NCBI GenBank assembly: GCA_026545225.1
Contig: CM048849.1
Location: 15,011,541-15,075,540, forward strand
Direction: 5' to 3'
Length of the DNA: 64,000 nucleotides
DNA from: Cornus controversa
Lineage: Eukaryota > Streptophyta > Magnoliopsida > Cornales > Cornaceae
The notes below the pieces were generated by a model. It worked only from the letters and a program-made list of their open reading frames with translations. It was not told the origin of the DNA and made no database searches. Both the position numbers and the translations under genes were made by a program. Shown one piece after another: positions 51,775 to 64,000 of the stretch. Each line of letters begins with the position of its first letter. Position 1 is the first letter of the stretch.

Positions 51775-53648
51775 AAACTAGTTCAAAATTGTTGTTGCCT
51801 TTCTCATTCCTTTTGGACGCCCAGATGATCGATTCTGGCACGAAGCACCAAACAGTTGTGATCGTTCTCGATTTTTACAAGTAATTGTTCTTCTCGATTC
51901 AGAACGACACAAACAAGATTGGATGAAGATTGGATCGACATGCTCGTCGTTTCTTTTGGATGTGCTGACGTAAGTTGGCAAAAAGCATTGTACGATTCTG
52001 ATTGTGGCACGATTTCTCTGGGAATGGGGCTTTTCAAATAAATATAGCTCAAACAAGCCTAGTTTTAAATCCTTGATAGCATGCTAATTGTTTCTATCAG
52101 ACGTCCAGATGGTTGAATTTCGCACAAAGCACATTACAGTTGTGATCTTGCACGATTTCTACAAGGACTTGATCTTTTCAAATCAGAACGACTCAAACAA
52201 AACAGGATGCAGATCAAATAAACGTGGTCGTCGTTTCTTTCAGGACATTTTGACGGTCTAATTTGGCAAACCGCAACGTACAATTCTGATTATGGCACTC
52301 TTTCTCTAGGAACGGGGATTTCGAATCGAAACAACTCAAACAAAACCAGTTTAAAATTGTTGGTACCGTGCTAATTATTTCTTTTAGATTTTCAGACGAT
52401 CGAATTTGGCATAAAGCACCATAAAGTTGTGATCTTACACGATTTTTGCAAGGAGTTGCTCTTTTCGAATAAGAACAAATCAAGCAAAACAGGATGAAGA
52501 TCGAATTGACATGCTTGTTCTCTTGCTTGGGACATCTAGACGGTCGAATTTGGGAAAAAGGAACGGTCGATTTTGATTATGACACGATTTCTCTAGGAAT
52601 GGGTCATTTCGAAACAAAACAGCTGAAACGAAACTAGTTTAAAATCGTTGATAGCATGCTAGTTGTTTCTTTTAGATGTCCAGAAAGTCAAATTAGGCAC
52701 AAAGCACCATACGGTTGTGATTCGTTCATGATTTCTGAAAAGGAATTGCTCTTTTCGATTCAAAACGTCTTGACCGTCGAATTTCGCATAAAGCAACGTA
52801 TAATTCTAAGTATGGCACGATTTCACAAGGAATGAGACTTTTCAATTCTAAACAACTTAAACAAAACTACTTTTAAATCGTTGTTGCCATTCTCATTTCA
52901 TTTGGTGTCCAGACGGTCGATTCTGGCTCAAAGCACCATACGGTTGTGATCATGTCTGATTTCTGCAAAGAGTTGTTCTTTTCGATTCAGAATGACTCAA
53001 ACAAAACTGGATGATGATCGGATCGACCTGCTCGTCGTTTCTTATGGACGTCTTGACGGTCTAATTTGACAAAAAGCAATGTACGATTCTGATTATCGCA
53101 CGATTTCTCTAGGAATGAGGTTTTTCAAATCAAAACAACTCACATTAAAAATGTTTAAAATCATTGATATCGTGCTACTTGTTTCCATTAGATGTCTAGA
53201 CGATAGAATCTGGCACTAATCACCATGCGGTTGCGGTCTTGCACGATTTCCGCGTGAACTTGCTCATTTTGAATCAGAACAAGTCAAACAAAACAGGAGG
53301 AGGAGTCGTTTCTTCTGGAAGTCCTGGCGGTCCGATTTGGCAAAAACCAACGAACGATGTTGATTATGGCACGACCTCTCTAGGAATGGGGCTTTTTGAA
53401 TCGAAACAACTCGAACAAAACTAGTTTAAAATCGTTGATAGCATGGCAATAGTGTCTTTTAGATGTCTAGACGGTCGAATTTGGCACAAACCACCCAACG
53501 GTTGTGATCATTCATGATTTCTACATGGAATTGCTCTTTTCGATTCAGGACGTCTTGACGGTCGAATTTGGCATAAAGCAACGTATAGTTCTTACTAAGA
53601 AACGATTTCACTAGGAATGGGACTTTTCGAATCAAAACAACTCAACCA
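51775..53648. repeat. Right HOR copy 13
   Basis: The copy is 1874 bp, haplotype C with the extra T, like copies 7 and 8. Confidence 0.97.
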
Positions 53649-55521
53649 AAACTAGTTCAAAATTGTTGTTGCCTTTCTCATTCCTTTTGGACGCCCAGAT
53701 GATCGATTCTGGCACGAAGCACCAAACAGTTGTGATCGTTCTCGATTTTTACAAGTAATTGTTCTTCTCGATTCAGAACGACACAAACAAGATTGGATGA
53801 AGATTGGATCGACATGCTCGTCGTTTCTTTTGGATGTGCTGACGTAAGTTGGCAAAAAGCATTGTACGATTCTGATTGTGGCACGATTTCTCTGGGAATG
53901 GGGCTTTTCAAATAAATATAGCTCAAACAAGCCTAGTTTTAAATCCTTGATAGCATGCTAATTGTTTCTATCAGACGTCCAGATGGTTGAATTTCGCACA
54001 AAGCACATTACAGTTGTGATCTTGCACGATTTCTACAAGGACTTGATCTTTTCAAATCAGAACGACTCAAACAAAACAGGATGCAGATCAAATAAACGTG
54101 GTCGTCGTTTCTTTCAGGACATTTTGACGGTCTAATTTGGCAAACCGCAACGTACAATTCTGATTATGGCACTCTTTCTCTAGGAACGGGGATTTCGAAT
54201 CGAAACAACTCAAACAAAACCAGTTTAAAATTGTTGGTACCGTGCTAATTATTTCTTTTAGATTTTCAGACGATCGAATTTGGCATAAAGCACCATAAAG
54301 TTGTGATCTTACACGATTTTTGCAAGGAGTTGCTCTTTTCGAATAAGAACAAATCAAGCAAAACAGGATGAAGATCGAATTGACATGCTTGTTCTCTTGC
54401 TTGGGACATCTAGACGGTCGAATTTGGGAAAAAGGAACGGTCGATTTTGATTATGACACGATTTCTCTAGGAATGGGTCATTTCGAAACAAAACAGCTGA
54501 AACGAAACTAGTTTAAAATCGTTGATAGCATGCTAGTTGTTTCTTTTAGATGTCCAGAAAGTCAAATTAGGCACAAAGCACCATACGGTTGTGATCGTTC
54601 ATGATTTCTGAAAAGGAATTGCTCTTTTCGATTCAAAACGTCTTGACCGTCGAATTTCGCATAAAGCAACGTATAATTCTAAGTATGGCACGATTTCACA
54701 AGGAATGAGACTTTTCAATTCTAAACAACTTAAACAAAACTACTTTTAAATCGTTGTTGCCATTCTCATTTCATTTGGTGTCCAGACGGTCGATTCTGGC
54801 TCAAAGCACCATACGGTTGTGATCATGTCTGATTTCTGCAAAGAGTTGTTCTTTTCGATTCAGAATGACTCAAACAAAACTGGATGATGATCGGATCGAC
54901 CTGCTCGTCGTTTCTTATGGACGTCTTGACGGTCTAATTTGACAAAAAGCAATGTACGATTCTGATTATCGCACGATTTCTCTAGGAATGAGGTTTTTCA
55001 AATCAAAACAACTCACATTAAAAATGTTTAAAATCATTGATATCGTGCTACTTGTTTCCATTAGATGTCTAGACGATAGAATCTGGCACTAATCACCATG
55101 CGGTTGCGGTCTTGCACGATTTCCGCGTGAACTTGCTCATTTTGAATCAGAACAAGTCAAACAAAACAGGAGGAGGAGTCGTTTCTTCTGGAAGTCCTGG
55201 CGGTCCGATTTGGCAAAAACCAACGAACGATGTTGATTATGGCACGACCTCTCTAGGAATGGGGCTTTTTGAATCGAAACAACTCGAACAAAACTAGTTT
55301 AAAATCGTTGATAGCATGGCAATAGTGTCTTTTAGATGTCTAGACGGTCGAATTTGGCACAAACCACCCAACGGTTGTGATCATTCATGATTTCTACATG
55401 GAATTGCTCTTTTCGATTCAGGACGTCTTGACGGTCGAATTTGGCATAAAGCAACGTATAGTTCTTACTAAGAAACGATTTCACTAGGAATGGGACTTTT
55501 CGAATCAAAACAACTCAACCA
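53649..55521. repeat. Right HOR copy 14
   Basis: The copy is 1873 bp, haplotype C without the extra base. It is the first of five such copies in a row. Confidence 0.97.
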
Positions 55522-57394
55522 AAACTAGTTCAAAATTGTTGTTGCCTTTCTCATTCCTTTTGGACGCCCAGATGATCGATTCTGGCACGAAGCACCAAAC
55601 AGTTGTGATCGTTCTCGATTTTTACAAGTAATTGTTCTTCTCGATTCAGAACGACACAAACAAGATTGGATGAAGATTGGATCGACATGCTCGTCGTTTC
55701 TTTTGGATGTGCTGACGTAAGTTGGCAAAAAGCATTGTACGATTCTGATTGTGGCACGATTTCTCTGGGAATGGGGCTTTTCAAATAAATATAGCTCAAA
55801 CAAGCCTAGTTTTAAATCCTTGATAGCATGCTAATTGTTTCTATCAGACGTCCAGATGGTTGAATTTCGCACAAAGCACATTACAGTTGTGATCTTGCAC
55901 GATTTCTACAAGGACTTGATCTTTTCAAATCAGAACGACTCAAACAAAACAGGATGCAGATCAAATAAACGTGGTCGTCGTTTCTTTCAGGACATTTTGA
56001 CGGTCTAATTTGGCAAACCGCAACGTACAATTCTGATTATGGCACTCTTTCTCTAGGAACGGGGATTTCGAATCGAAACAACTCAAACAAAACCAGTTTA
56101 AAATTGTTGGTACCGTGCTAATTATTTCTTTTAGATTTTCAGACGATCGAATTTGGCATAAAGCACCATAAAGTTGTGATCTTACACGATTTTTGCAAGG
56201 AGTTGCTCTTTTCGAATAAGAACAAATCAAGCAAAACAGGATGAAGATCGAATTGACATGCTTGTTCTCTTGCTTGGGACATCTAGACGGTCGAATTTGG
56301 GAAAAAGGAACGGTCGATTTTGATTATGACACGATTTCTCTAGGAATGGGTCATTTCGAAACAAAACAGCTGAAACGAAACTAGTTTAAAATCGTTGATA
56401 GCATGCTAGTTGTTTCTTTTAGATGTCCAGAAAGTCAAATTAGGCACAAAGCACCATACGGTTGTGATCGTTCATGATTTCTGAAAAGGAATTGCTCTTT
56501 TCGATTCAAAACGTCTTGACCGTCGAATTTCGCATAAAGCAACGTATAATTCTAAGTATGGCACGATTTCACAAGGAATGAGACTTTTCAATTCTAAACA
56601 ACTTAAACAAAACTACTTTTAAATCGTTGTTGCCATTCTCATTTCATTTGGTGTCCAGACGGTCGATTCTGGCTCAAAGCACCATACGGTTGTGATCATG
56701 TCTGATTTCTGCAAAGAGTTGTTCTTTTCGATTCAGAATGACTCAAACAAAACTGGATGATGATCGGATCGACCTGCTCGTCGTTTCTTATGGACGTCTT
56801 GACGGTCTAATTTGACAAAAAGCAATGTACGATTCTGATTATCGCACGATTTCTCTAGGAATGAGGTTTTTCAAATCAAAACAACTCACATTAAAAATGT
56901 TTAAAATCATTGATATCGTGCTACTTGTTTCCATTAGATGTCTAGACGATAGAATCTGGCACTAATCACCATGCGGTTGCGGTCTTGCACGATTTCCGCG
57001 TGAACTTGCTCATTTTGAATCAGAACAAGTCAAACAAAACAGGAGGAGGAGTCGTTTCTTCTGGAAGTCCTGGCGGTCCGATTTGGCAAAAACCAACGAA
57101 CGATGTTGATTATGGCACGACCTCTCTAGGAATGGGGCTTTTTGAATCGAAACAACTCGAACAAAACTAGTTTAAAATCGTTGATAGCATGGCAATAGTG
57201 TCTTTTAGATGTCTAGACGGTCGAATTTGGCACAAACCACCCAACGGTTGTGATCATTCATGATTTCTACATGGAATTGCTCTTTTCGATTCAGGACGTC
57301 TTGACGGTCGAATTTGGCATAAAGCAACGTATAGTTCTTACTAAGAAACGATTTCACTAGGAATGGGACTTTTCGAATCAAAACAACTCAACCA
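55522..57394. repeat. Right HOR copy 15
   Basis: The copy is 1873 bp, haplotype C without the extra base. Confidence 0.97.
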
Positions 57395-59267
57395 AAACTA
57401 GTTCAAAATTGTTGTTGCCTTTCTCATTCCTTTTGGACGCCCAGATGATCGATTCTGGCACGAAGCACCAAACAGTTGTGATCGTTCTCGATTTTTACAA
57501 GTAATTGTTCTTCTCGATTCAGAACGACACAAACAAGATTGGATGAAGATTGGATCGACATGCTCGTCGTTTCTTTTGGATGTGCTGACGTAAGTTGGCA
57601 AAAAGCATTGTACGATTCTGATTGTGGCACGATTTCTCTGGGAATGGGGCTTTTCAAATAAATATAGCTCAAATAAGCCTAGTTTTAAATCCTTGATAGC
57701 ATGCTAATTGTTTCTATCAGACGTCCAGATGGTTGAATTTCGCACAAAGCACATTACAGTTGTGATCTTGCACGATTTCTACAAGGACTTGATCTTTTCA
57801 AATCAGAACGACTCAAACAAAACAGGATGCAGATCAAATAAACGTGGTCGTCGTTTCTTTCAGGACATTTTGACGGTCTAATTTGGCAAACCGCAACGTA
57901 CAATTCTGATTATGGCACTCTTTCTCTAGGAACGGGGATTTCGAATCGAAACAACTCAAACAAAACCAGTTTAAAATTGTTGGTACCGTGCTAATTATTT
58001 CTTTTAGATTTTCAGACGATCGAATTTGGCATAAAGCACCATAAAGTTGTGATCTTACACGATTTTTGCAAGGAGTTGCTCTTTTCGAATAAGAACAAAT
58101 CAAGCAAAACAGGATGAAGATCGAATTGACATGCTTGTTCTCTTGCTTGGGACATCTAGACGGTCGAATTTGGGAAAAAGGAACGGTCGATTTTGATTAT
58201 GACACGATTTCTCTAGGAATGGGTCATTTCGAAACAAAACAGCTGAAACGAAACTAGTTTAAAATCGTTGATAGCATGCTAGTTGTTTCTTTTAGATGTC
58301 CAGAAAGTCAAATTAGGCACAAAGCACCATACGGTTGTGATCGTTCATGATTTCTGAAAAGGAATTGCTCTTTTCGATTCAAAACGTCTTGACCGTCGAA
58401 TTTCGCATAAAGCAACGTATAATTCTAAGTATGGCACGATTTCACAAGGAATGAGACTTTTCAATTCTAAACAACTTAAACAAAACTACTTTTAAATCGT
58501 TGTTGCCATTCTCATTTCATTTGGTGTCCAGACGGTCGATTCTGGCTCAAAGCACCATACGGTTGTGATCATGTCTGATTTCTGCAAAGAGTTGTTCTTT
58601 TCGATTCAGAATGACTCAAACAAAACTGGATGATGATCGGATCGACCTGCTCGTCGTTTCTTATGGACGTCTTGACGGTCTAATTTGACAAAAAGCAATG
58701 TACGATTCTGATTATCGCACGATTTCTCTAGGAATGAGGTTTTTCAAATCAAAACAACTCACATTAAAAATGTTTAAAATCATTGATATCGTGCTACTTG
58801 TTTCCATTAGATGTCTAGACGATAGAATCTGGCACTAATCACCATGCGGTTGCGGTCTTGCACGATTTCCGCGTGAACTTGCTCATTTTGAATCAGAACA
58901 AGTCAAACAAAACAGGAGGAGGAGTCGTTTCTTCTGGAAGTCCTGGCGGTCCGATTTGGCAAAAACCAACGAACGATGTTGATTATGGCACGACCTCTCT
59001 AGGAATGGGGCTTTTTGAATCGAAACAACTCGAACAAAACTAGTTTAAAATCGTTGATAGCATGGCAATAGTGTCTTTTAGATGTCTAGACGGTCGAATT
59101 TGGCACAAACCACCCAACGGTTGTGATCATTCATGATTTCTACATGGAATTGCTCTTTTCGATTCAGGACGTCTTGACGGTCGAATTTGGCATAAAGCAA
59201 CGTATAGTTCTTACTAAGAAACGATTTCACTAGGAATGGGACTTTTCGAATCAAAACAACTCAACCA
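57395..59267. repeat. Right HOR copy 16
   Basis: The copy is 1873 bp, haplotype C without the extra base. It has a private T at 57674 (gctcaaataagcc), which shortens one of the repeated open frames without other effect. That is consistent with non-coding sequence. Confidence 0.97.
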
Positions 59268-61140
59268 AAACTAGTTCAAAATTGTTGTTGCCTTTCTCAT
59301 TCCTTTTGGACGCCCAGATGATCGATTCTGGCACGAAGCACCAAACAGTTGTGATCGTTCTCGATTTTTACAAGTAATTGTTCTTCTCGATTCAGAACGA
59401 CACAAACAAGATTGGATGAAGATTGGATCGACATGCTCGTCGTTTCTTTTGGATGTGCTGACGTAAGTTGGCAAAAAGCATTGTACGATTCTGATTGTGG
59501 CACGATTTCTCTGGGAATGGGGCTTTTCAAATAAATATAGCTCAAACAAGCCTAGTTTTAAATCCTTGATAGCATGCTAATTGTTTCTATCAGACGTCCA
59601 GATGGTTGAATTTCGCACAAAGCACATTACAGTTGTGATCTTGCACGATTTCTACAAGGACTTGATCTTTTCAAATCAGAACGACTCAAACAAAACAGGA
59701 TGCAGATCAAATAAACGTGGTCGTCGTTTCTTTCAGGACATTTTGACGGTCTAATTTGGCAAACCGCAACGTACAATTCTGATTATGGCACTCTTTCTCT
59801 AGGAACGGGGATTTCGAATCGAAACAACTCAAACAAAACCAGTTTAAAATTGTTGGTACCGTGCTAATTATTTCTTTTAGATTTTCAGACGATCGAATTT
59901 GGCATAAAGCACCATAAAGTTGTGATCTTACACGATTTTTGCAAGGAGTTGCTCTTTTCGAATAAGAACAAATCAAGCAAAACAGGATGAAGATCGAATT
60001 GACATGCTTGTTCTCTTGCTTGGGACATCTAGACGGTCGAATTTGGGAAAAAGGAACGGTCGATTTTGATTATGACACGATTTCTCTAGGAATGGGTCAT
60101 TTCGAAACAAAACAGCTGAAACGAAACTAGTTTAAAATCGTTGATAGCATGCTAGTTGTTTCTTTTAGATGTCCAGAAAGTCAAATTAGGCACAAAGCAC
60201 CATACGGTTGTGATCGTTCATGATTTCTGAAAAGGAATTGCTCTTTTCGATTCAAAACGTCTTGACCGTCGAATTTCGCATAAAGCAACGTATAATTCTA
60301 AGTATGGCACGATTTCACAAGGAATGAGACTTTTCAATTCTAAACAACTTAAACAAAACTACTTTTAAATCGTTGTTGCCATTCTCATTTCATTTGGTGT
60401 CCAGACGGTCGATTCTGGCTCAAAGCACCATACGGTTGTGATCATGTCTGATTTCTGCAAAGAGTTGTTCTTTTCGATTCAGAATGACTCAAACAAAACT
60501 GGATGATGATCGGATCGACCTGCTCGTCGTTTCTTATGGACGTCTTGACGGTCTAATTTGACAAAAAGCAATGTACGATTCTGATTATCGCACGATTTCT
60601 CTAGGAATGAGGTTTTTCAAATCAAAACAACTCACATTAAAAATGTTTAAAATCATTGATATCGTGCTACTTGTTTCCATTAGATGTCTAGACGATAGAA
60701 TCTGGCACTAATCACCATGCGGTTGCGGTCTTGCACGATTTCCGCGTGAACTTGCTCATTTTGAATCAGAACAAGTCAAACAAAACAGGAGGAGGAGTCG
60801 TTTCTTCTGGAAGTCCTGGCGGTCCGATTTGGCAAAAACCAACGAACGATGTTGATTATGGCACGACCTCTCTAGGAATGGGGCTTTTTGAATCGAAACA
60901 ACTCGAACAAAACTAGTTTAAAATCGTTGATAGCATGGCAATAGTGTCTTTTAGATGTCTAGACGGTCGAATTTGGCACAAACCACCCAACGGTTGTGAT
61001 CATTCATGATTTCTACATGGAATTGCTCTTTTCGATTCAGGACGTCTTGACGGTCGAATTTGGCATAAAGCAACGTATAGTTCTTACTAAGAAACGATTT
61101 CACTAGGAATGGGACTTTTCGAATCAAAACAACTCAACCA
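59268..61140. repeat. Right HOR copy 17
   Basis: The copy is 1873 bp, haplotype C without the extra base. Confidence 0.97.
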
Positions 61141-63013
61141 AAACTAGTTCAAAATTGTTGTTGCCTTTCTCATTCCTTTTGGACGCCCAGATGATCGATT
61201 CTGGCACGAAGCACCAAACAGTTGTGATCGTTCTCGATTTTTACAAGTAATTGTTCTTCTCGATTCAGAACGACACAAACAAGATTGGATGAAGATTGGA
61301 TCGACATGCTCGTCGTTTCTTTTGGATGTGCTGACGTAAGTTGGCAAAAAGCATTGTACGATTCTGATTGTGGCACGATTTCTCTGGGAATGGGGCTTTT
61401 CAAATAAATATAGCTCAAACAAGCCTAGTTTTAAATCCTTGATAGCATGCTAATTGTTTCTATCAGACGTCCAGATGGTTGAATTTCGCACAAAGCACAT
61501 TACAGTTGTGATCTTGCACGATTTCTACAAGGACTTGATCTTTTCAAATCAGAACGACTCAAACAAAACAGGATGCAGATCAAATAAACGTGGTCGTCGT
61601 TTCTTTCAGGACATTTTGACGGTCTAATTTGGCAAACCGCAACGTACAATTCTGATTATGGCACTCTTTCTCTAGGAACGGGGATTTCGAATCGAAACAA
61701 CTCAAACAAAACCAGTTTAAAATTGTTGGTACCGTGCTAATTATTTCTTTTAGATTTTCAGACGATCGAATTTGGCATAAAGCACCATAAAGTTGTGATC
61801 TTACACGATTTTTGCAAGGAGTTGCTCTTTTCGAATAAGAACAAATCAAGCAAAACAGGATGAAGATCGAATTGACATGCTTGTTCTCTTGCTTGGGACA
61901 TCTAGACGGTCGAATTTGGGAAAAAGGAACGGTCGATTTTGATTATGACACGATTTCTCTAGGAATGGGTCATTTCGAAACAAAACAGCTGAAACGAAAC
62001 TAGTTTAAAATCGTTGATAGCATGCTAGTTGTTTCTTTTAGATGTCCAGAAAGTCAAATTAGGCACAAAGCACCATACGGTTGTGATCGTTCATGATTTC
62101 TGAAAAGGAATTGCTCTTTTCGATTCAAAACGTCTTGACCGTCGAATTTCGCATAAAGCAACGTATAATTCTAAGTATGGCACGATTTCACAAGGAATGA
62201 GACTTTTCAATTCTAAACAACTTAAACAAAACTACTTTTAAATCGTTGTTGCCATTCTCATTTCATTTGGTGTCCAGACGGTCGATTCTGGCTCAAAGCA
62301 CCATACGGTTGTGATCATGTCTGATTTCTGCAAAGAGTTGTTCTTTTCGATTCAGAATGACTCAAACAAAACTGGATGATGATCGGATCGACCTGCTCGT
62401 CGTTTCTTATGGACGTCTTGACGGTCTAATTTGACAAAAAGCAATGTACGATTCTGATTATCGCACGATTTCTCTAGGAATGAGGTTTTTCAAATCAAAA
62501 CAACTCACATTAAAAATGTTTAAAATCATTGATATCGTGCTACTTGTTTCCATTAGATGTCTAGACGATAGAATCTGGCACTAATCACCATGCGGTTGCG
62601 GTCTTGCACGATTTCCGCGTGAACTTGCTCATTTTGAATCAGAACAAGTCAAACAAAACAGGAGGAGGAGTCGTTTCTTCTGGAAGTCCTGGCGGTCCGA
62701 TTTGGCAAAAACCAACGAACGATGTTGATTATGGCACGACCTCTCTAGGAATGGGGCTTTTTGAATCGAAACAACTCGAACAAAACTAGTTTAAAATCGT
62801 TGATAGCATGGCAATAGTGTCTTTTAGATGTCTAGACGGTCGAATTTGGCACAAACCACCCAACGGTTGTGATCATTCATGATTTCTACATGGAATTGCT
62901 CTTTTCGATTCAGGACGTCTTGACGGTCGAATTTGGCATAAAGCAACGTATAGTTCTTACTAAGAAACGATTTCACTAGGAATGGGACTTTTCGAATCAA
63001 AACAACTCAACCA
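61141..63013. repeat. Right HOR copy 18
   Basis: The copy is 1873 bp, haplotype C without the extra base. Confidence 0.97.
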
Positions 63014-64000
63014 AAACTAGTTCAAAATTGTTGTTGCCTTTCTCATTCCTTTTGGACGCCCAGATGATCGATTCTGGCACGAAGCACCAAACAGTTGTGA
63101 TCGTTCTCGATTTTTACAAGTAATTGTTCTTCTCGATTCAGAACGACACAAACAAGATTGGATGAAGATTGGATCGACATGCTCGTCGTTTCTTTTGGAT
63201 GTGCTGACGTAAGTTGGCAAAAAGCATTGTACGATTCTGATTGTGGCACGATTTCTCTGGGAATGGGGCTTTTCAAATAAATATAGCTCAAACAAGCCTA
63301 GTTTTAAATCCTTGATAGCATGCTAATTGTTTCTATCAGACGTCCAGATGGTTGAATTTCGCACAAAGCACATTACAGTTGTGATCTTGCACGATTTCTA
63401 CAAGGACTTGATCTTTTCAAATCAGAACGACTCAAACAAAACAGGATGCAGATCAAATAAACGTGGTCGTCGTTTCTTTCAGGACATTTTGACGGTCTAA
63501 TTTGGCAAACCGCAACGTACAATTCTGATTATGGCACTCTTTCTCTAGGAACGGGGATTTCGAATCGAAACAACTCAAACAAAACCAGTTTAAAATTGTT
63601 GGTACCGTGCTAATTATTTCTTTTAGATTTTCAGACGATCGAATTTGGCATAAAGCACCATAAAGTTGTGATCTTACACGATTTTTGCAAGGAGTTGCTC
63701 TTTTCGAATAAGAACAAATCAAGCAAAACAGGATGAAGATCGAATTGACATGCTTGTTCTTTTGCTTGGGACATCTAGACGGTCGAATTTGGTAAAAAGG
63801 AACGGTCGATTTTGATTATGACACGATTTCTCTAGGAATGGGTCATTTCGAAACAAAACAGCTGAAACGAAACTAGTTTAAAATCGTTGATAGCATGCTA
63901 GTTGTTTCTTTTAGATGTCCAGAAAGTCAAATTAGGCACGAAGCACCATACGGTTGTGATTCGTTCATGATTTCTGAAAAGGAATTGCTCTTTTCGATTC
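63014..64000. repeat. Right HOR copy 19 (partial, cut by the window end)
   Basis: The first 987 bp of a copy, haplotype T with the extra T. It has two private changes, T at 63793 and G at 63940, the most of any copy despite its short length. The array continues beyond the window. Confidence 0.96.

Larger units (their letters stand above)
29296..64000. repeat. Right satellite array, 7-dimer HOR of 1873 bp
   Basis: Eighteen complete copies and one partial copy of a 1873-bp unit (1874 in copies 7, 8, 12 and 13) run to the end of the window without interruption. The unit has seven A/B dimers of the same family as the left array, all in the same orientation. Outside two shared variable sites only five private substitutions were noticed in about 35 kb, so copies are more than 99.9% identical. 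Each copy repeats the same open frames of 92, 82, 89 and 61 codons on both strands. Two of these overlap in different frames and none resembles a known protein, so none is annotated as a gene. Confidence 0.98.

Noticed and set aside
29299-63722. Open frames of 92, 82, 89 and 61 codons repeated in every right HOR copy, as a tandem gene family
   Set aside because: They recur only because the 1873-bp unit is copied. The 92- and 82-codon frames overlap on the same strand in different frames, no domain or signal is recognisable, and related frames in the diverged left units are not preserved.
29296-64000. rDNA intergenic spacer with subrepeats
   Set aside because: No 18S, 5.8S, 25S or 5S sequence is seen between the units, and the dimers run on without any spacer or gene.
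1-64000. CRISPR array
   Set aside because: The repeats are contiguous 135-149 bp monomers with no unique spacers, and the LTR indicates a plant genome.
1-64000. Telomeric or simple-sequence repeats
   Set aside because: No tttaggg-type runs were seen. The only notable homopolymer is the C10 run in the LTR.
1-64000. Inverted segments within the satellite arrays
   Set aside because: Every dimer anchor read was in the same orientation, and no switch point was found on either side of the LTR or gap.

Overview
This window holds no recognisable host gene. It is almost entirely satellite DNA: one family of AT-rich tandem repeats, all in the same orientation, interrupted by one long terminal repeat of a retrotransposon and by one assembly gap. 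The likely source is a flowering plant. The only element recognisable by class is a 1.6 kb solo LTR that looks like Ty1/copia of the SIRE/Maximus type, and long homogeneous higher-order satellite arrays fit plant centromeric, pericentromeric or knob heterochromatin. I cannot name the species or match the satellite to a published family from memory.

Basic unit. The arrays are built from two related monomers, A (about 149 bp) and B (about 135 bp), which alternate as a dimer of about 284 bp. Both carry the same ordered boxes: cacgatttct, ttttcgaatca, aactcaaac, and gacggtcgaat followed by tgg. B carries the actagtttaaaat block where A carries aggatgaagatcggatc. Dimers are numbered here from the aaac that precedes tagtttaaaat in B.

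Left array (1-28795). The higher-order repeat (HOR) is about 2.75-2.78 kb and contains ten dimers (L1-L10). It runs through a partial unit U0 (1-1254), units U1-U9, and a partial U10 cut by the gap. L6-L10 pair with L1-L5, so the 10-dimer HOR is a doubled 5-dimer repeat. U0-U3 are clearly diverged. U4-U10 are nearly identical, and U4-U9 share a 14-bp insertion in L6. A solo LTR (1259-2862), flanked by the 5-bp target duplication gaaac, sits in the diverged part at the L10/L1 boundary of U1.

Gap (28796-29295). Exactly 500 N separate the two arrays, which looks like a placeholder of unknown true size.

Right array (29296-64000). A different HOR of the same family, 1873 bp with seven dimers (R1-R7), is repeated 18 times plus a partial copy. 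The copies are almost identical. They differ at one shared T/C site, one shared 1-bp insertion and a handful of private changes. R5-R7 resemble R1, R2/R3 and R4, so this HOR also looks like an internally duplicated block.

Together the window records a layered history: monomer to A/B dimer, then 4- or 5-dimer blocks, then 7- or 10-dimer HORs, then mass amplification. The many short open frames repeat at the HOR period and are by-products of the repeat, not genes.
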